Shown in pieces: positions 6,749 to 15,113 of a DNA stretch of 64,000 nt. How positions within the stretch are numbered: the stretch's first letter is position 1; each line of letters opens with the position of its first letter. The notes below the pieces were generated by a model. It was not told the DNA's origin. It made no database searches and saw only the letters and a program-made list of their open reading frames with translations. The stretch covers positions 633,466-697,465 of the forward strand of contig NZ_LT985324.1 in the NCBI RefSeq assembly GCF_900290275.1. Direction: 5' to 3'. This DNA comes from Prevotella merdae. GTDB lineage: Bacteria; Bacteroidota; Bacteroidia; Bacteroidales; Bacteroidaceae. The translations under genes were made by a program, and so were the position numbers.

Positions 6749-8803
6749 ATGGCTACAAAAACGAATAAAAGTCAGACTGTTGCAAAGAAACCTACTGTAA
6801 AGCATATAGGTTTGGTTAAGAATGATGGCTATCTTGAGCCTTATGAAGAGGCAATAAAGGGTCGTCACGACCATGCTTTGTGGAAGCTGAACGCTCTAAC
6901 TAACAATGGAAAAAACAAACTAACTGATTTTGCAAATGGATATAAATATTATGGTTTGCATAAGACTACACGCGGATGGGTGTTCCGCGAGTGGGCTCCT
7001 AATGCAACTGAGATATACCTTATAGGTGACTTTAACGGATGGAAAGAAACCGATAGATATAAGGCTAAGCGTATTGCCGGAACCGACAACTGGGAGTTGA
7101 AACTGTCAGAAAAGGCCATTAAGCATGGCGACTTGTATAAGATGCATGTTTATTGGGAAGGTGGTGATGGTGAGCGTATACCGGCTTGGGCAACACGTGT
7201 GGTGCAGGATGATGTAACAAAGATATTCTCGGCACAGGTGTGGAATCCAGAACCATATGCATGGAAGAAGAAGAGCTTTAAGCCTAATAAGTCGCCGCTA
7301 CTTATATACGAATGCCATATCGGTATGGCACAGGATGCAGAGAAGGTGGGCACATACAATGAGTTCCGCGAGAATGTGTTGCCTCGTATCAAGAAGGATG
7401 GCTACAACTGTATACAGATAATGGCTATTCAGGAGCATCCTTATTATGGATCTTTTGGCTATCATGTTAGCTCGTTCTTTGCAGCGTCTTCGCGTTTTGG
7501 TACACCTGAGGAGCTTAAGGCACTTATCGACCAGGCACATAAGGACGGCATAGCTGTTATTATGGATATTGTCCACTCGCATGCTGTAAAGAATGAGGTA
7601 GAGGGATTGGGCAACCTTGCAGGCGATCCGAACCAGTACTTCTATCCAGGCGATCGTCATGAGCATCCGGCTTGGGATTCGCTCTGCTTCGACTATGGCA
7701 AGGACCAGGTAATTCACTTCCTCTTGTCTAACTGTAAGTATTGGCTTGAAGAGTTCCATTTTGATGGTTTCCGTTTCGACGGTGTAACATCAATGCTTTA
7801 TTATAGCCATGGACTTGGTGAGGCGTTCTGTAATTATGGCGACTACTTTAACGGTCATCAGGACGACAATGCTATCTGCTATCTTACACTTGCCAACCTC
7901 CTTATACATGAGGTTAATCCACAGGCTATAACCATTGCCGAGGAGGTGAGCGGTATGCCAGGATTGGCTGCAAAGTTTACTGACGGTGGTTATGGATTCG
8001 ATTATCGTATGGCAATGAACATTCCAGACTATTGGATTAAGACAATCAAGGAATTGCCAGACGAGGGTTGGAAGCCAAGTTCTATCTTCTGGGAAGTAAC
8101 AAACCGTCGTTCGGACGAGCGTACAATAAGCTATTGCGAGAGTCATGACCAGGCACTTGTAGGCGACAAGACTATTATCTTCCGTCTTATCGACTCGGAT
8201 ATGTACTGGCACTTCCGTCGTGGCGACGAGAACGACCGTGTATACCGTGGCATAGCATTGCACAAGATGATTCGCCTTGTAACGGCTTCAACAATAAATG
8301 GCGGTTACCTCAACTTTATGGGCAATGAGTTTGGACATCCCGAATGGATTGACTTCCCACGCGAGGGCAATGGATGGAGCCATAAGTATGCACGACGTCA
8401 GTGGAATCTGGTAGATAATCCAGACCTCGACTATCACTTCCTTGGCGACTTTGACCGTGAGATGTTGAAAGTGTTGAAGCTTGAACGTAGCATACAGAAC
8501 AAACCTGTGCAGGAGATATGGCATAACGATGGCGACCAGATATTGGCATATATGCGTGGCGACCTTGTCTTTATCTTCAACTTCAGCCCGACACGCTCGT
8601 TTACCGACTATGGTTTCCTCGTGCCAACAGGCTCGTATGATGTTGTCCTAAATACAGACGCAAAGATGTTCGGTGGCAATGGACTTGCTGATGATACGAT
8701 GACGCATCTAACAAATTATGACCCAGCGTATGTCAACGAACATAAGGAATGGTTGAAACTCTACATTCCTGCACGCTCGGCAGTAGTATTAAAGAAAAAC
8801 TAA
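6749..8803 (+). CDS. glgB: 1,4-alpha-glucan branching enzyme
   Basis: GlgB is a GH13 enzyme that forms alpha-1,6 branches in glycogen. From the ATG at 6749 (MATKTNKSQ) the protein has 684 residues. An upstream ATG at 6686 would add a poor N-terminus. A CBM48 domain lies near residues 60-160 (RGWVFREWAPNATEIYLIGDFNGW). The TIM barrel carries DIVHSHAVKN, FRFDGVTSMLYY (nucleophile Asp about 342), TIAEEVSGMPG (acid/base Glu about 397) and ESHDQ (about 464). The organisation resembles the shorter, eukaryote-like GlgB of Bacteroidetes. Its stop overlaps the next start (TAATG), suggesting translational coupling. Confidence 0.93.
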   Translation: MATKTNKSQTVAKKPTVKHIGLVKNDGYLEPYEEAIKGRHDHALWKLNALTNNGKNKLTDFANGYKYYGLHKTTRGWVFREWAPNATEIYLIGDFNGWKETDRYKAKRIAGTDNWELKLSEKAIKHGDLYKMHVYWEGGDGERIPAWATRVVQDDVTKIFSAQVWNPEPYAWKKKSFKPNKSPLLIYECHIGMAQDAEKVGTYNEFRENVLPRIKKDGYNCIQIMAIQEHPYYGSFGYHVSSFFAASSRFGTPEELKALIDQAHKDGIAVIMDIVHSHAVKNEVEGLGNLAGDPNQYFYPGDRHEHPAWDSLCFDYGKDQVIHFLLSNCKYWLEEFHFDGFRFDGVTSMLYYSHGLGEAFCNYGDYFNGHQDDNAICYLTLANLLIHEVNPQAITIAEEVSGMPGLAAKFTDGGYGFDYRMAMNIPDYWIKTIKELPDEGWKPSSIFWEVTNRRSDERTISYCESHDQALVGDKTIIFRLIDSDMYWHFRRGDENDRVYRGIALHKMIRLVTASTINGGYLNFMGNEFGHPEWIDFPREGNGWSHKYARRQWNLVDNPDLDYHFLGDFDREMLKVLKLERSIQNKPVQEIWHNDGDQILAYMRGDLVFIFNFSPTRSFTDYGFLVPTGSYDVVLNTDAKMFGGNGLADDTMTHLTNYDPAYVNEHKEWLKLYIPARSAVVLKKN

Positions 8804-9957
8804 TGAGCAAAGGATTTGCATTAAATAATCAGGATACATTGGTGCGTGTTGCGTGCACGTTTGTGTTTTCATTGTTCGCATTCTTCTACCTGTATTACTT
8901 TCAGGCTGATTTGCTTACAGTGACGCAACATGTATTGTCGCAAGGACAAACACACTACAACCACTTTATAGGTGCGATACTGATAACATTGGTGTTGCTG
9001 TTTGTACAGGTGGCTACGGCAAACTTGCTTAAAAAGGTAAAGATGGCATGGGCTTTTACGTTCGTGCCATCTGTACTATGTCTTATAATGCTTACAGATG
9101 TACACCCGGTGCTGAACGAGAGCAAGCTTGAGTTTGGTGCAGGTGTTTATCTGTGTCCCATTGCGTTAGTGGTATATCTACTGCTTGTGTGGTTGGCTCA
9201 TTCTACAGGCATGACGGCAGCATTCAATTCCTTGGACTTTAAGATAGTGCGCCGTTTATGGGCTAATCTTGCAGTATTGTTCTCGCTGATGGCTTTGGCA
9301 TGCCTATGTGGTAATAACGATAGGGTGTATCATGTGCGTATACATGCCGAGCAATGTATATTGAATGGCGATTTTGAAGGAGCATTAGATGCTATCAAGC
9401 ATTGTGACGAACCTGACGAGAATCTAACGATGCTTACGGTTTATGCATTATCGCGCAATAAACAACTTCCAGAGAGTCTGTTTGAGTATCAATTGAAAGG
9501 TGGCTCCAAGGCAATGATGCCTAATGGCACAACAACAAGGTTCGAATTGTTGCCTGATACGTCATTCTATGCTTATCTTGGTAATTGTTACAGACAACGT
9601 ATGCAGACAATGCATTACCTTAATTACCAAAAAAGGCATAAGAGAATGAACAAAGTGACGGCCGATTATATGCTATGTGGATACCTGCTGGATAAAAAGC
9701 TCGACTTGTTTGTGAGGGAAATAACAAAGCACTATGCTGTAAATGACTCGGTTTCGCTGCCGAAGCATTATGAAGAGGCGCTGCTACTGTATACCCATCT
9801 GCACTCCACACCATACATTATTTATAAGAATGATGTATTGAATGCTGATTTTCAAGATTTTCAGAAGCTTGAGAACACCATTCTTAGTGCACAACGCAAA
9901 ACAGCTTTGCGTGATACGTATGGCAATACGTATTGGTATTATTATCAGTATGAGTGA
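8803..9957 (+). CDS. membrane protein, DUF6057-like
   Basis: The 384-residue product starts at the ATG overlapping the glgB stop (MSKGFALNNQDTLVR). The first half has about five hydrophobic segments (about 10-30, 46-66, 74-94, 104-126, 144-162), and the second half is soluble and helical with a TPR-like look (HAEQCILNGDFEGALDAIKHCDEPDENLTMLTVYALSRN, about 183-221). It resembles the Bacteroidetes family I know as DUF6057, whose function is unassigned. The tight coupling with glgB could mean co-regulation only. A bidirectional terminator follows. Confidence 0.65.
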   Translation: MSKGFALNNQDTLVRVACTFVFSLFAFFYLYYFQADLLTVTQHVLSQGQTHYNHFIGAILITLVLLFVQVATANLLKKVKMAWAFTFVPSVLCLIMLTDVHPVLNESKLEFGAGVYLCPIALVVYLLLVWLAHSTGMTAAFNSLDFKIVRRLWANLAVLFSLMALACLCGNNDRVYHVRIHAEQCILNGDFEGALDAIKHCDEPDENLTMLTVYALSRNKQLPESLFEYQLKGGSKAMMPNGTTTRFELLPDTSFYAYLGNCYRQRMQTMHYLNYQKRHKRMNKVTADYMLCGYLLDKKLDLFVREITKHYAVNDSVSLPKHYEEALLLYTHLHSTPYIIYKNDVLNADFQDFQKLENTILSAQRKTALRDTYGNTYWYYYQYE

Positions 9958-10011
9958 TGGAATTGGGTATTATGTTTGTTGGGTTAAGTAAACAATGTAT
10001 CGGATAATAAA

Positions 10012-10048
10012 AAAAAGCAACAATAGCTAATGACTATTGTTGCTTTTT
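10012..10048. terminator. bidirectional terminator
   Basis: A perfect 15-bp stem (AAAAAGCAACAATAG / CTATTGTTGCTTTTT) with a 7-nt loop has A/T tracts on both sides. It serves the convergent genes ending at 9957 (plus) and 10052 (minus). Confidence 0.9.
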
Positions 10049-10051
10049 ATG

Positions 10052-10687
10052 TTAGTACTTTTTGCAATAAGTAAGCACGAGGTTATTGTCTAATATGTAG
10101 TTGATGCGTATAACTTCTTCATTCAGAAGATTCTTACAAGCAAATTCACCTTTATCTTTTATATTTCCTATATAGCTCGCTTTCATGTTTTGGAATGTAA
10201 GTGATGTATTCGAAAATAGTTTGTATAATGTTTCCTTTGCACACCAATATAAAAGCAGTAGAGTGGAGGAGGGTGTTAGTTTGTTTATGTCCTCCATTTC
10301 GTCTTTGCGTAAGAAACGTGAAGCTATACGTTGTACACGGTCGCTATGGTATTCAATGTCTACCGACACTTGCTGTGTGGTAGAGACAATAACGCTTACA
10401 TAGCCTTTGGTATGACTTATACTTATTTTATAGTTAGATGGCTTGCCACATATAGAGATGAATGGTTTGCCAGAAGACTCGTGCTCGATAACAAAATCGT
10501 GTCTGCCTATCATCTCCCTTAAAAGCATATACACGGCAGCTGTCTCTTGCTGTCTTGTTGTGCTCTTTTTTTGCAAATCCTTACATATTGCAGTAGGACA
10601 AGCTTGCTCTATTCGAAGGTCAGCATCAATGCTGTAAAGTCCCAACTGCGTATGCTGGTCGATGTCCTTAATATATATGGTAGACAT
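10052..10687 (-). CDS. 4'-phosphopantetheinyl transferase superfamily protein
   Basis: This enzyme moves the phosphopantetheine arm of CoA onto carrier proteins. The 211-residue Sfp-like sequence shows GKP (73-75), SHTKG (91-95), the magnesium motif VDIE (109-112) and WCAKETLYKL (148-157), the standard P2-P3-P5 signatures. It lies 3 nt after gldE in the ssb-gldE-PPTase order seen in many Bacteroidales. The target may be fatty-acid ACP or a secondary-metabolite carrier; nothing nearby decides this. Confidence 0.9.
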   Translation of the reverse strand: MSTIYIKDIDQHTQLGLYSIDADLRIEQACPTAICKDLQKKSTTRQQETAAVYMLLREMIGRHDFVIEHESSGKPFISICGKPSNYKISISHTKGYVSVIVSTTQQVSVDIEYHSDRVQRIASRFLRKDEMEDINKLTPSSTLLLLYWCAKETLYKLFSNTSLTFQNMKASYIGNIKDKGEFACKNLLNEEVIRINYILDNNLVLTYCKKY

Positions 10688-10690
10688 TAT

Positions 10691-12055
10691 TTAGTGCTTG
10701 TTGTTGTCGTCCTTACTGTTTGGCATATGCTTCACCTCATGTACGATAACCTTGATGCGGCTAATGCGACGTCCTTCTATCTCAGCAATCTCAAACGAAT
10801 AGTTTTTGTATTCAATCTTCTCGTGTATGCTTGGGAAGTCGCCCTTAATCTCCAGCAATAGTCCGGCAAGAGTATCTGCATCTCCCTCAACGTCAACAAA
10901 CTCTTCATCATCGATGTTAAGGATCTTGCAGAAGTCAGACAGAAGAGTTTTGCCTTCAAATATATACGTATTGTAGTTGAGCTTTGTATAGAATTTGTTC
11001 TCTTCGTCGTATTCGTCGTTTATCTCGCCAACAATCTCCTCAAGGATATCCTCAAGCGTAACAAGTCCGCTTGTGCCACCAAACTCGTCGACAACAATAG
11101 CTATGTGTATCTTGTTCTCTTGGAACTCGCGCATAAGAGCGTCAATTTTTTTAGTTTCAGGAACAAAATATGGAGGGCGCATCAGGCTTTGCCATCTAAA
11201 GGTTGAAGGCTTGGACAGATGCGGCAATAGATCCTTAATATATAGAATGCCACGAATGTTGTCGCCATTCTCTTGGTATACTGGGATGCGGCTATAGTTG
11301 TTCTCGACAATACATTCGAGCACTTCAGCAAAGGTAGAGTTGATGTCAAGACCAACAATATCCTGTCGGCTAGTCATAACCTCCTTGGCTGTTTCGTCGC
11401 CAAAGCGTATAATACCTTTAAGCATATTCTGCTCGTCCTTTATGTCGTTCTTGTCGGTCAGGTTAAGAGCCTGTTCAAGATCATCGACACTAAGCACATG
11501 ATTTTCCTTCTGTACCACCTTTTCGGCAAGAATACCGCTACGCAACAATATGCTTTCTATAGGCCAGAATATCTTACGGCAAAAACATATTCCGTTGACA
11601 CTTTTTCTACAGAAACCTAAAGGATTCTGTCGACTGTATACTTTAGGCATTATTTCGCCAAAAAGGAGCAATAAGAATGTGAGAAGTACGGTGAGAGACA
11701 AGAATTGCAACCAATAGGCTTTTGCGCCAAAATGAACTATATGACCAAATATGTTGTTGCACAACATAATGATGGTCACATTAATAAAGTTGTTGGTGAT
11801 AAGTATTGTTGCCAGTGTACGTTCGCTATCTTCGCGCAGTTTCTGAATGTTCTTGTCGCATGTTGTCTTCTCCTGGCTTATTTCTGCAATGTCTGCAGGT
11901 GATAGGCTGAAGAAAGCTATCTCAGAACCACTTGCAAATGCCGATGCGCCCATAAGCAGCATGGTGAGCAGAATGGTTAGAATCACTCCGATGGTAGGTG
12001 CTACAAAGTGAACGTCGTTTAAAGAGTCGAGTATAAAAGATAGGTATGTTTCCAA
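10691..12055 (-). CDS. gldE: GldE-like CNNM/CBS/CorC-HlyC membrane protein
   Basis: The 454-residue protein has a DUF21/CNNM transmembrane region (about 15-190, with GASAFASGSEIAFFSLSPADI), two CBS motifs (about 215-330, MTSRQDIVGLDINSTFAEVLECIVENNYSRIPVY and IHIAIVVDEFGGTSGLVTLEDILEEIVGEI) and a C-terminal CorC_HlyC domain (about 350-435). CNNM proteins handle Mg2+ or Co2+. GldE was named for gliding in Flavobacterium, but homologues are common in non-gliding Bacteroidales, so a cation-transport role is more likely here. It follows ssb by 2 nt. Confidence 0.9.
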   Translation of the reverse strand: METYLSFILDSLNDVHFVAPTIGVILTILLTMLLMGASAFASGSEIAFFSLSPADIAEISQEKTTCDKNIQKLREDSERTLATILITNNFINVTIIMLCNNIFGHIVHFGAKAYWLQFLSLTVLLTFLLLLFGEIMPKVYSRQNPLGFCRKSVNGICFCRKIFWPIESILLRSGILAEKVVQKENHVLSVDDLEQALNLTDKNDIKDEQNMLKGIIRFGDETAKEVMTSRQDIVGLDINSTFAEVLECIVENNYSRIPVYQENGDNIRGILYIKDLLPHLSKPSTFRWQSLMRPPYFVPETKKIDALMREFQENKIHIAIVVDEFGGTSGLVTLEDILEEIVGEINDEYDEENKFYTKLNYNTYIFEGKTLLSDFCKILNIDDEEFVDVEGDADTLAGLLLEIKGDFPSIHEKIEYKNYSFEIAEIEGRRISRIKVIVHEVKHMPNSKDDNNKH

Positions 12056-12057
12056 TG

Positions 12058-12420
12058 TTATATATTTTGAGTGTTTGTAGTGGTAGGTTGTTGCTTGCTA
12101 GTAAGCATCTCCATGTTGTCGGCATAGATTTCTGTTACAAAGCGTCGTTGTCCATTCTTGTCGTCATAGTATCTATAACGAATGCGTCCTTCGATATATA
12201 GTTTGTCGCCTTTATGCACATATTTCTCTGCAACCTTGGCCAATTCTCGCCACATTACTATATTGTGCCAATCGGTACGGTCGGGCACTCTTGTTCCGTT
12301 TTGAAGAACATAGCCACGCTCAGTGGTTGCCAATGGAAATTGAGCCACAGCTTGATCGGCATCATAATACTTTACGTCAGGTTCTTTGCCAACGTTTCCT
12401 ATCAACATCACCTTATTCAT
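12058..12420 (-). CDS. ssb: single-stranded DNA-binding protein
   Basis: The sequence is a full OB fold (residues 1-105: MNKVMLIGNVGKEPDVKYYD, FPLATTERGY, RTDWHNIVMWRELAKVAEKYVHKGDKLYIEGRIRYRYYDDKNGQRRFVTEIYADNMEML). At 120 aa the protein is short: after the fold only a Gln/Thr-rich tail remains, and it ends TTNTQNI. The acidic tip (DDxPF) that recruits replication and repair partners in typical SSBs is absent. It leads the ssb-gldE-PPTase operon. A second, canonical ssb may exist elsewhere in the genome. Confidence 0.93.
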   Translation of the reverse strand: MNKVMLIGNVGKEPDVKYYDADQAVAQFPLATTERGYVLQNGTRVPDRTDWHNIVMWRELAKVAEKYVHKGDKLYIEGRIRYRYYDDKNGQRRFVTEIYADNMEMLTSKQQPTTTNTQNI

Positions 12421-12495
12421 AATAGTAGTATTTTAGTTCTTGATTTTATAATACATGAATTTATATTATATATGGTAGCTATACAAAGCAAATAA

Positions 12496-12523
12496 GGGTG
12501 CCATGCAACTTGGCAGACACCCT
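12496..12523 (-). terminator. hairpin downstream of the unknown gene at 12541
   Basis: AGGGTG / CACCCT enclose a second helix GCCA / TGGC. It lies between the 184-residue protein gene and ssb on the minus strand. The following T-run is weak, so this may be a partial terminator or a processing hairpin. Confidence 0.45.
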
Positions 12524-12540
12524 AATATATATAATATGTG

Positions 12541-13095
12541 TTATTTCCACATACCTAAATACTTGTAGTGGAAGTTTTTACCCTTAGCAGATGGAAATTG
12601 TGAACGGCTGTCGACACGATCGCGCAAGTGTTCTACAATACGATTGTAGCAGTCTTGTCCCGAATTTGCCTTACATCTTACAACAAAATGTGTATCTCTG
12701 TATTCGTGCTTACCGGTAGCAGGGATGAGCATTACTCGTTTGAAGTCTAATGTTCCCTCGTACCATCCAGGACGTTCTTCATTAAGCTTCGTTGTAGCTG
12801 TAACCACCATATCATGCTTCTCTGCTGCGACAGAATTCTGTGGAGCAGGGTGCAAGGCCTTCTTCTGCTTGAAGTCAAGCATAGTGGCAGCTGTGGTCTT
12901 GATTATAATGAAGTAAACTCGGGGACGAATTTTATATCTTTTAGGGTAAAACACTTCGCTTTCAGCGTATTCACGAACATCAGCCTCAAGATTTGCATTC
13001 ATACCAATCTCGGGTATAGAGCGCAAAAAATCTAACGCATCTTCTACGTTATATACTAATGTCTCTTTGTCAAAATATCTAAGATATAAATTCAT
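12541..13095 (-). CDS. unrecognised protein, 184 aa
   Basis: I do not recognise this gene. It encodes a soluble, mixed alpha/beta protein without signal peptide or membrane segment. It begins MNLYLRYFDKETLVYNVEDALDFL and contains several basic and aromatic blocks (VFYPKRYKIRPRVYFIIIKT, ERPGWYEGTLDFKRVMLIP). The codon use and the hydrophobic pattern look like a real, conserved Bacteroidales gene rather than a chance frame. It lies upstream of ssb on the same strand, with a hairpin between, and downstream of the tRNA array. No function is proposed. Confidence 0.75.
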   Translation of the reverse strand: MNLYLRYFDKETLVYNVEDALDFLRSIPEIGMNANLEADVREYAESEVFYPKRYKIRPRVYFIIIKTTAATMLDFKQKKALHPAPQNSVAAEKHDMVVTATTKLNEERPGWYEGTLDFKRVMLIPATGKHEYRDTHFVVRCKANSGQDCYNRIVEHLRDRVDSRSQFPSAKGKNFHYKYLGMWK

Positions 13096-13160
13096 TGATT
13101 AATCTTGTTATGGTTCATCAAAAGATTTTTATTTTATATAAAAATCGATATTAGAAAAAG

Positions 13161-13233
13161 AGCGGCAAACGAGACTTGAACTCGCGACCCCAACCTTGGC
13201 AAGGTTGTGCTCTACCAACTGAGCTATTGCCGC
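13161..13233 (-). tRNA. tRNA-Gly (GCC), copy 3 in transcription order
   Basis: The 73-nt cloverleaf on the minus strand starts GCGGCAATAGCTCAGTTGG. The anticodon loop is TTGCCAA (anticodon GCC), and the T arm is GAGTTCAAGTCTC. The 3' CCA is not encoded. The sequence is identical to the other two glycine tRNAs in the cluster. Confidence 0.97.
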
Positions 13234-13247
13234 ATTATTTACTTTGG

Positions 13248-13331
13248 TGAAGAGGAGGAGACTCGAACTCCCACGACACAATTGTCACTACCCCCTCAAA
13301 GTAGCGCGTCTACCAATTCCGCCACCTCTCC
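13248..13331 (-). tRNA. tRNA-Leu (GAG), second copy
   Basis: This is an 84-nt class II tRNA with a long variable arm, starting GGAGAGGTGGCGGAATTGG. The anticodon loop is TTGAGGG (anticodon GAG). The acceptor stem GGAGAGG / CCTCTTC has one G-U pair, and CCA is not encoded. It is identical to the copy at 13490-13573. Confidence 0.97.
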
Positions 13332-13394
13332 AACAAAGACTATTAAAATTAAGCCATATAAAGAAGGCTTAAATTAATCCATAAATAATGGATG

Positions 13395-13467
13395 AGCGGC
13401 AAACGAGACTTGAACTCGCGACCCCAACCTTGGCAAGGTTGTGCTCTACCAACTGAGCTATTGCCGC
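13395..13467 (-). tRNA. tRNA-Gly (GCC), copy 2 in transcription order
   Basis: This 73-nt tRNA is identical to those at 13161-13233 and 13730-13802, with anticodon GCC and CCA not encoded. Together with the adjacent tRNA-Leu(GAG) it forms a repeated Gly-Leu pair. Confidence 0.97.
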
Positions 13468-13489
13468 ATTGTTTTATACATTTAATATG

Positions 13490-13573
13490 TGAAGAGGAGG
13501 AGACTCGAACTCCCACGACACAATTGTCACTACCCCCTCAAAGTAGCGCGTCTACCAATTCCGCCACCTCTCC
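13490..13573 (-). tRNA. tRNA-Leu (GAG), first copy
   Basis: This 84-nt class II tRNA has anticodon GAG and is identical to the copy at 13248-13331. The flanking spacers of the two copies differ, so the duplication is not a recent long tandem copy, or homogenisation is confined to the genes. Confidence 0.97.
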
Positions 13574-13606
13574 GACATATTATGTATTTGCGATCTGAAT
13601 AATCTG

Positions 13607-13688
13607 TGCCCAGAACAGGACTCGAACCTGCACGTCGTTAAACACACGCACCTGAAACGTGCGCGTCTACCAATTCCGCCACCTGGGC
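13607..13688 (-). tRNA. tRNA-Leu (CAG)
   Basis: This 82-nt class II tRNA starts GCCCAGGTGGCGGAATTGG. The anticodon stem CACGT / GCGTG closes the loop TTCAGGT (anticodon CAG). It has a long variable arm and the acceptor GCCCAGG / TCTGGGC. CCA is not encoded. Confidence 0.96.
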
Positions 13689-13729
13689 AATTGAAAGAGT
13701 TGCTTTCGTTCAACTTATTCAGAACATTG

Positions 13730-13802
13730 AGCGGCAAACGAGACTTGAACTCGCGACCCCAACCTTGGCAAGGTTGTGCTCTACCAACTGAGCTATTGCC
13801 GC
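13730..13802 (-). tRNA. tRNA-Gly (GCC), first in transcription order
   Basis: This 73-nt tRNA with anticodon GCC is identical to the other two glycine copies. It is promoter-proximal, about 44 nt after the -7 box at 13846-13853. Confidence 0.97.
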
Positions 13803-13845
13803 ATCATCTTTTGTTGATGTTTTGCTTAGTTCTTTAAAGCGAGTG

Positions 13846-13876
13846 CAAAGGTAGCACTTTTTCTTGAACCGCCAAA
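13846..13876 (-). promoter_or_regulatory. promoter of the tRNA array
   Basis: On the minus strand TTTG (13873-13876) and TACCTTTG (13846-13853) are separated by exactly 19 nt, a near-perfect Bacteroidetes promoter. It lies in the 111-nt gap between nspC and the first tRNA and reads into the six tRNAs. Confidence 0.8.
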
Positions 13877-13913
13877 ACTTTTGTGAGAAAAATTCAAGAA
13901 AAAGTGCATTTTT

Positions 13914-15083
13914 TTAATCCATACGATTAAAATAGTCGTTTACGGTATATTCTTTAAGTATTTTAAGCTCATTTGTGCCTTTATGTACCATTGCAATGGA
14001 TGGATGAGTGATGCCATTGAACATGGTTGTCTTCACTGTGGTGTAATGATTCATGTCCTCGAATATGATATTTTCGCCTATTTGCAGTTCGTGGTCAAAT
14101 CGCCAAGCCGACATAAAGTCGCCAGAAAGACAGCTGTTGGCTCCTAAACGATATGTGTATGGCTTAGAGTAGTCGATATCTTCCTCTATTGTTTCGGCTC
14201 CACGTACAGTGGGATGGTATGGCATTTCAAGGCAGTCGGGCATATGACATGAGAAGCTTGTGTTTAGAATGGCAGTTTTAATGCCTTTGTCTTCTACTAT
14301 GTCTATAACTTGAGCAACTAGTGGTCCTGTTTGCCAACCGAAGGCGCTGCCTGGTTCCATAATAACTTTTAGCCATGGATATCGTTTATGGAAGTTGTTG
14401 AGAGTATTTACGAGCAACTCTATGTCATAGTCTTTGCGTGTCATTAGATGTCCGCCGCCGAAGTTTATCCACTTTATTTGTGTAAACCATTTTGCAAACT
14501 TATCTTCTATGTGTTTAAGTGTGCGTACAAATACGTCCGATCCATTCTCGCAATGGCAATGGCAATGAAATCCCTCAATAAATTGGGGTAGGGTATCTGG
14601 CATCTTGTCGGCACTTACGCCGAAGCGTGTGCCAGGTGCACATGGATTGTATATGTCGGTCTCAATCTCAGAGTATTCAGGATTGATGCGTATGCCAAAG
14701 CTTATATCATTGTTGGCTTTTTGTGCTCTGATGTGCAGTCGATCATATTGAGATATTGAGTTGAATGTTAAATGGCTTGAACATTCAGCTATCTCGTCTA
14801 TCTCGTAGTCGGTATATGCCGGCGAGAATGTATGAGCCTTGCTGCCAAACTTGTCTAAGGCAAGACGGGCCTCAGCAAGTGAGCTTGCTGTTGTCGACTT
14901 GATGTATTCTCTGAATATAGGGAATGTCTTCCAAAGGGCGTAAGCCTTGAATGCAAGTATTATTTCTATGTTAGCTCTTTTGGCAACATCGCTTATCAAT
15001 TCGAGGTTTCTTCTGAGTCGCTCCTCCTCAAGGATGTAAACCGGTCTGTGTATTTCTTTGTATGTTTTTATGTCAACCTTCAT
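13914..15083 (-). CDS. nspC: carboxynorspermidine decarboxylase
   Basis: NspC is a PLP-dependent, alanine-racemase-fold decarboxylase that makes norspermidine or spermidine in the carboxy(nor)spermidine pathway. The 389-residue protein carries the PLP lysine in IILAFKAYALWKTF (Lys46), a GGGH motif in INFGGGHLMTRKDYD, EPGSAFGWQTG (PLP phosphate binding) and GANSCLSGDFM with the catalytic Cys. The length is typical. The partner carboxynorspermidine dehydrogenase is not in the window. It is followed by the tRNA array. Confidence 0.93.
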   Translation of the reverse strand: MKVDIKTYKEIHRPVYILEEERLRRNLELISDVAKRANIEIILAFKAYALWKTFPIFREYIKSTTASSLAEARLALDKFGSKAHTFSPAYTDYEIDEIAECSSHLTFNSISQYDRLHIRAQKANNDISFGIRINPEYSEIETDIYNPCAPGTRFGVSADKMPDTLPQFIEGFHCHCHCENGSDVFVRTLKHIEDKFAKWFTQIKWINFGGGHLMTRKDYDIELLVNTLNNFHKRYPWLKVIMEPGSAFGWQTGPLVAQVIDIVEDKGIKTAILNTSFSCHMPDCLEMPYHPTVRGAETIEEDIDYSKPYTYRLGANSCLSGDFMSAWRFDHELQIGENIIFEDMNHYTTVKTTMFNGITHPSIAMVHKGTNELKILKEYTVNDYFNRMD

Positions 15084-15113
15084 ATAAACATCTATTATAT
15101 ATATAATGTAACA

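Noticed and set aside
8749..8802. 18-codon N-terminal extension of the membrane protein after glgB
   Set aside because: It would overlap the glgB coding end out of frame; the TAATG junction gives a better start at 8803.
13552..13737. Small minus-strand frame across the tRNA genes
   Set aside because: It is translated tRNA-Leu(CAG) and flanks; a known artefact.
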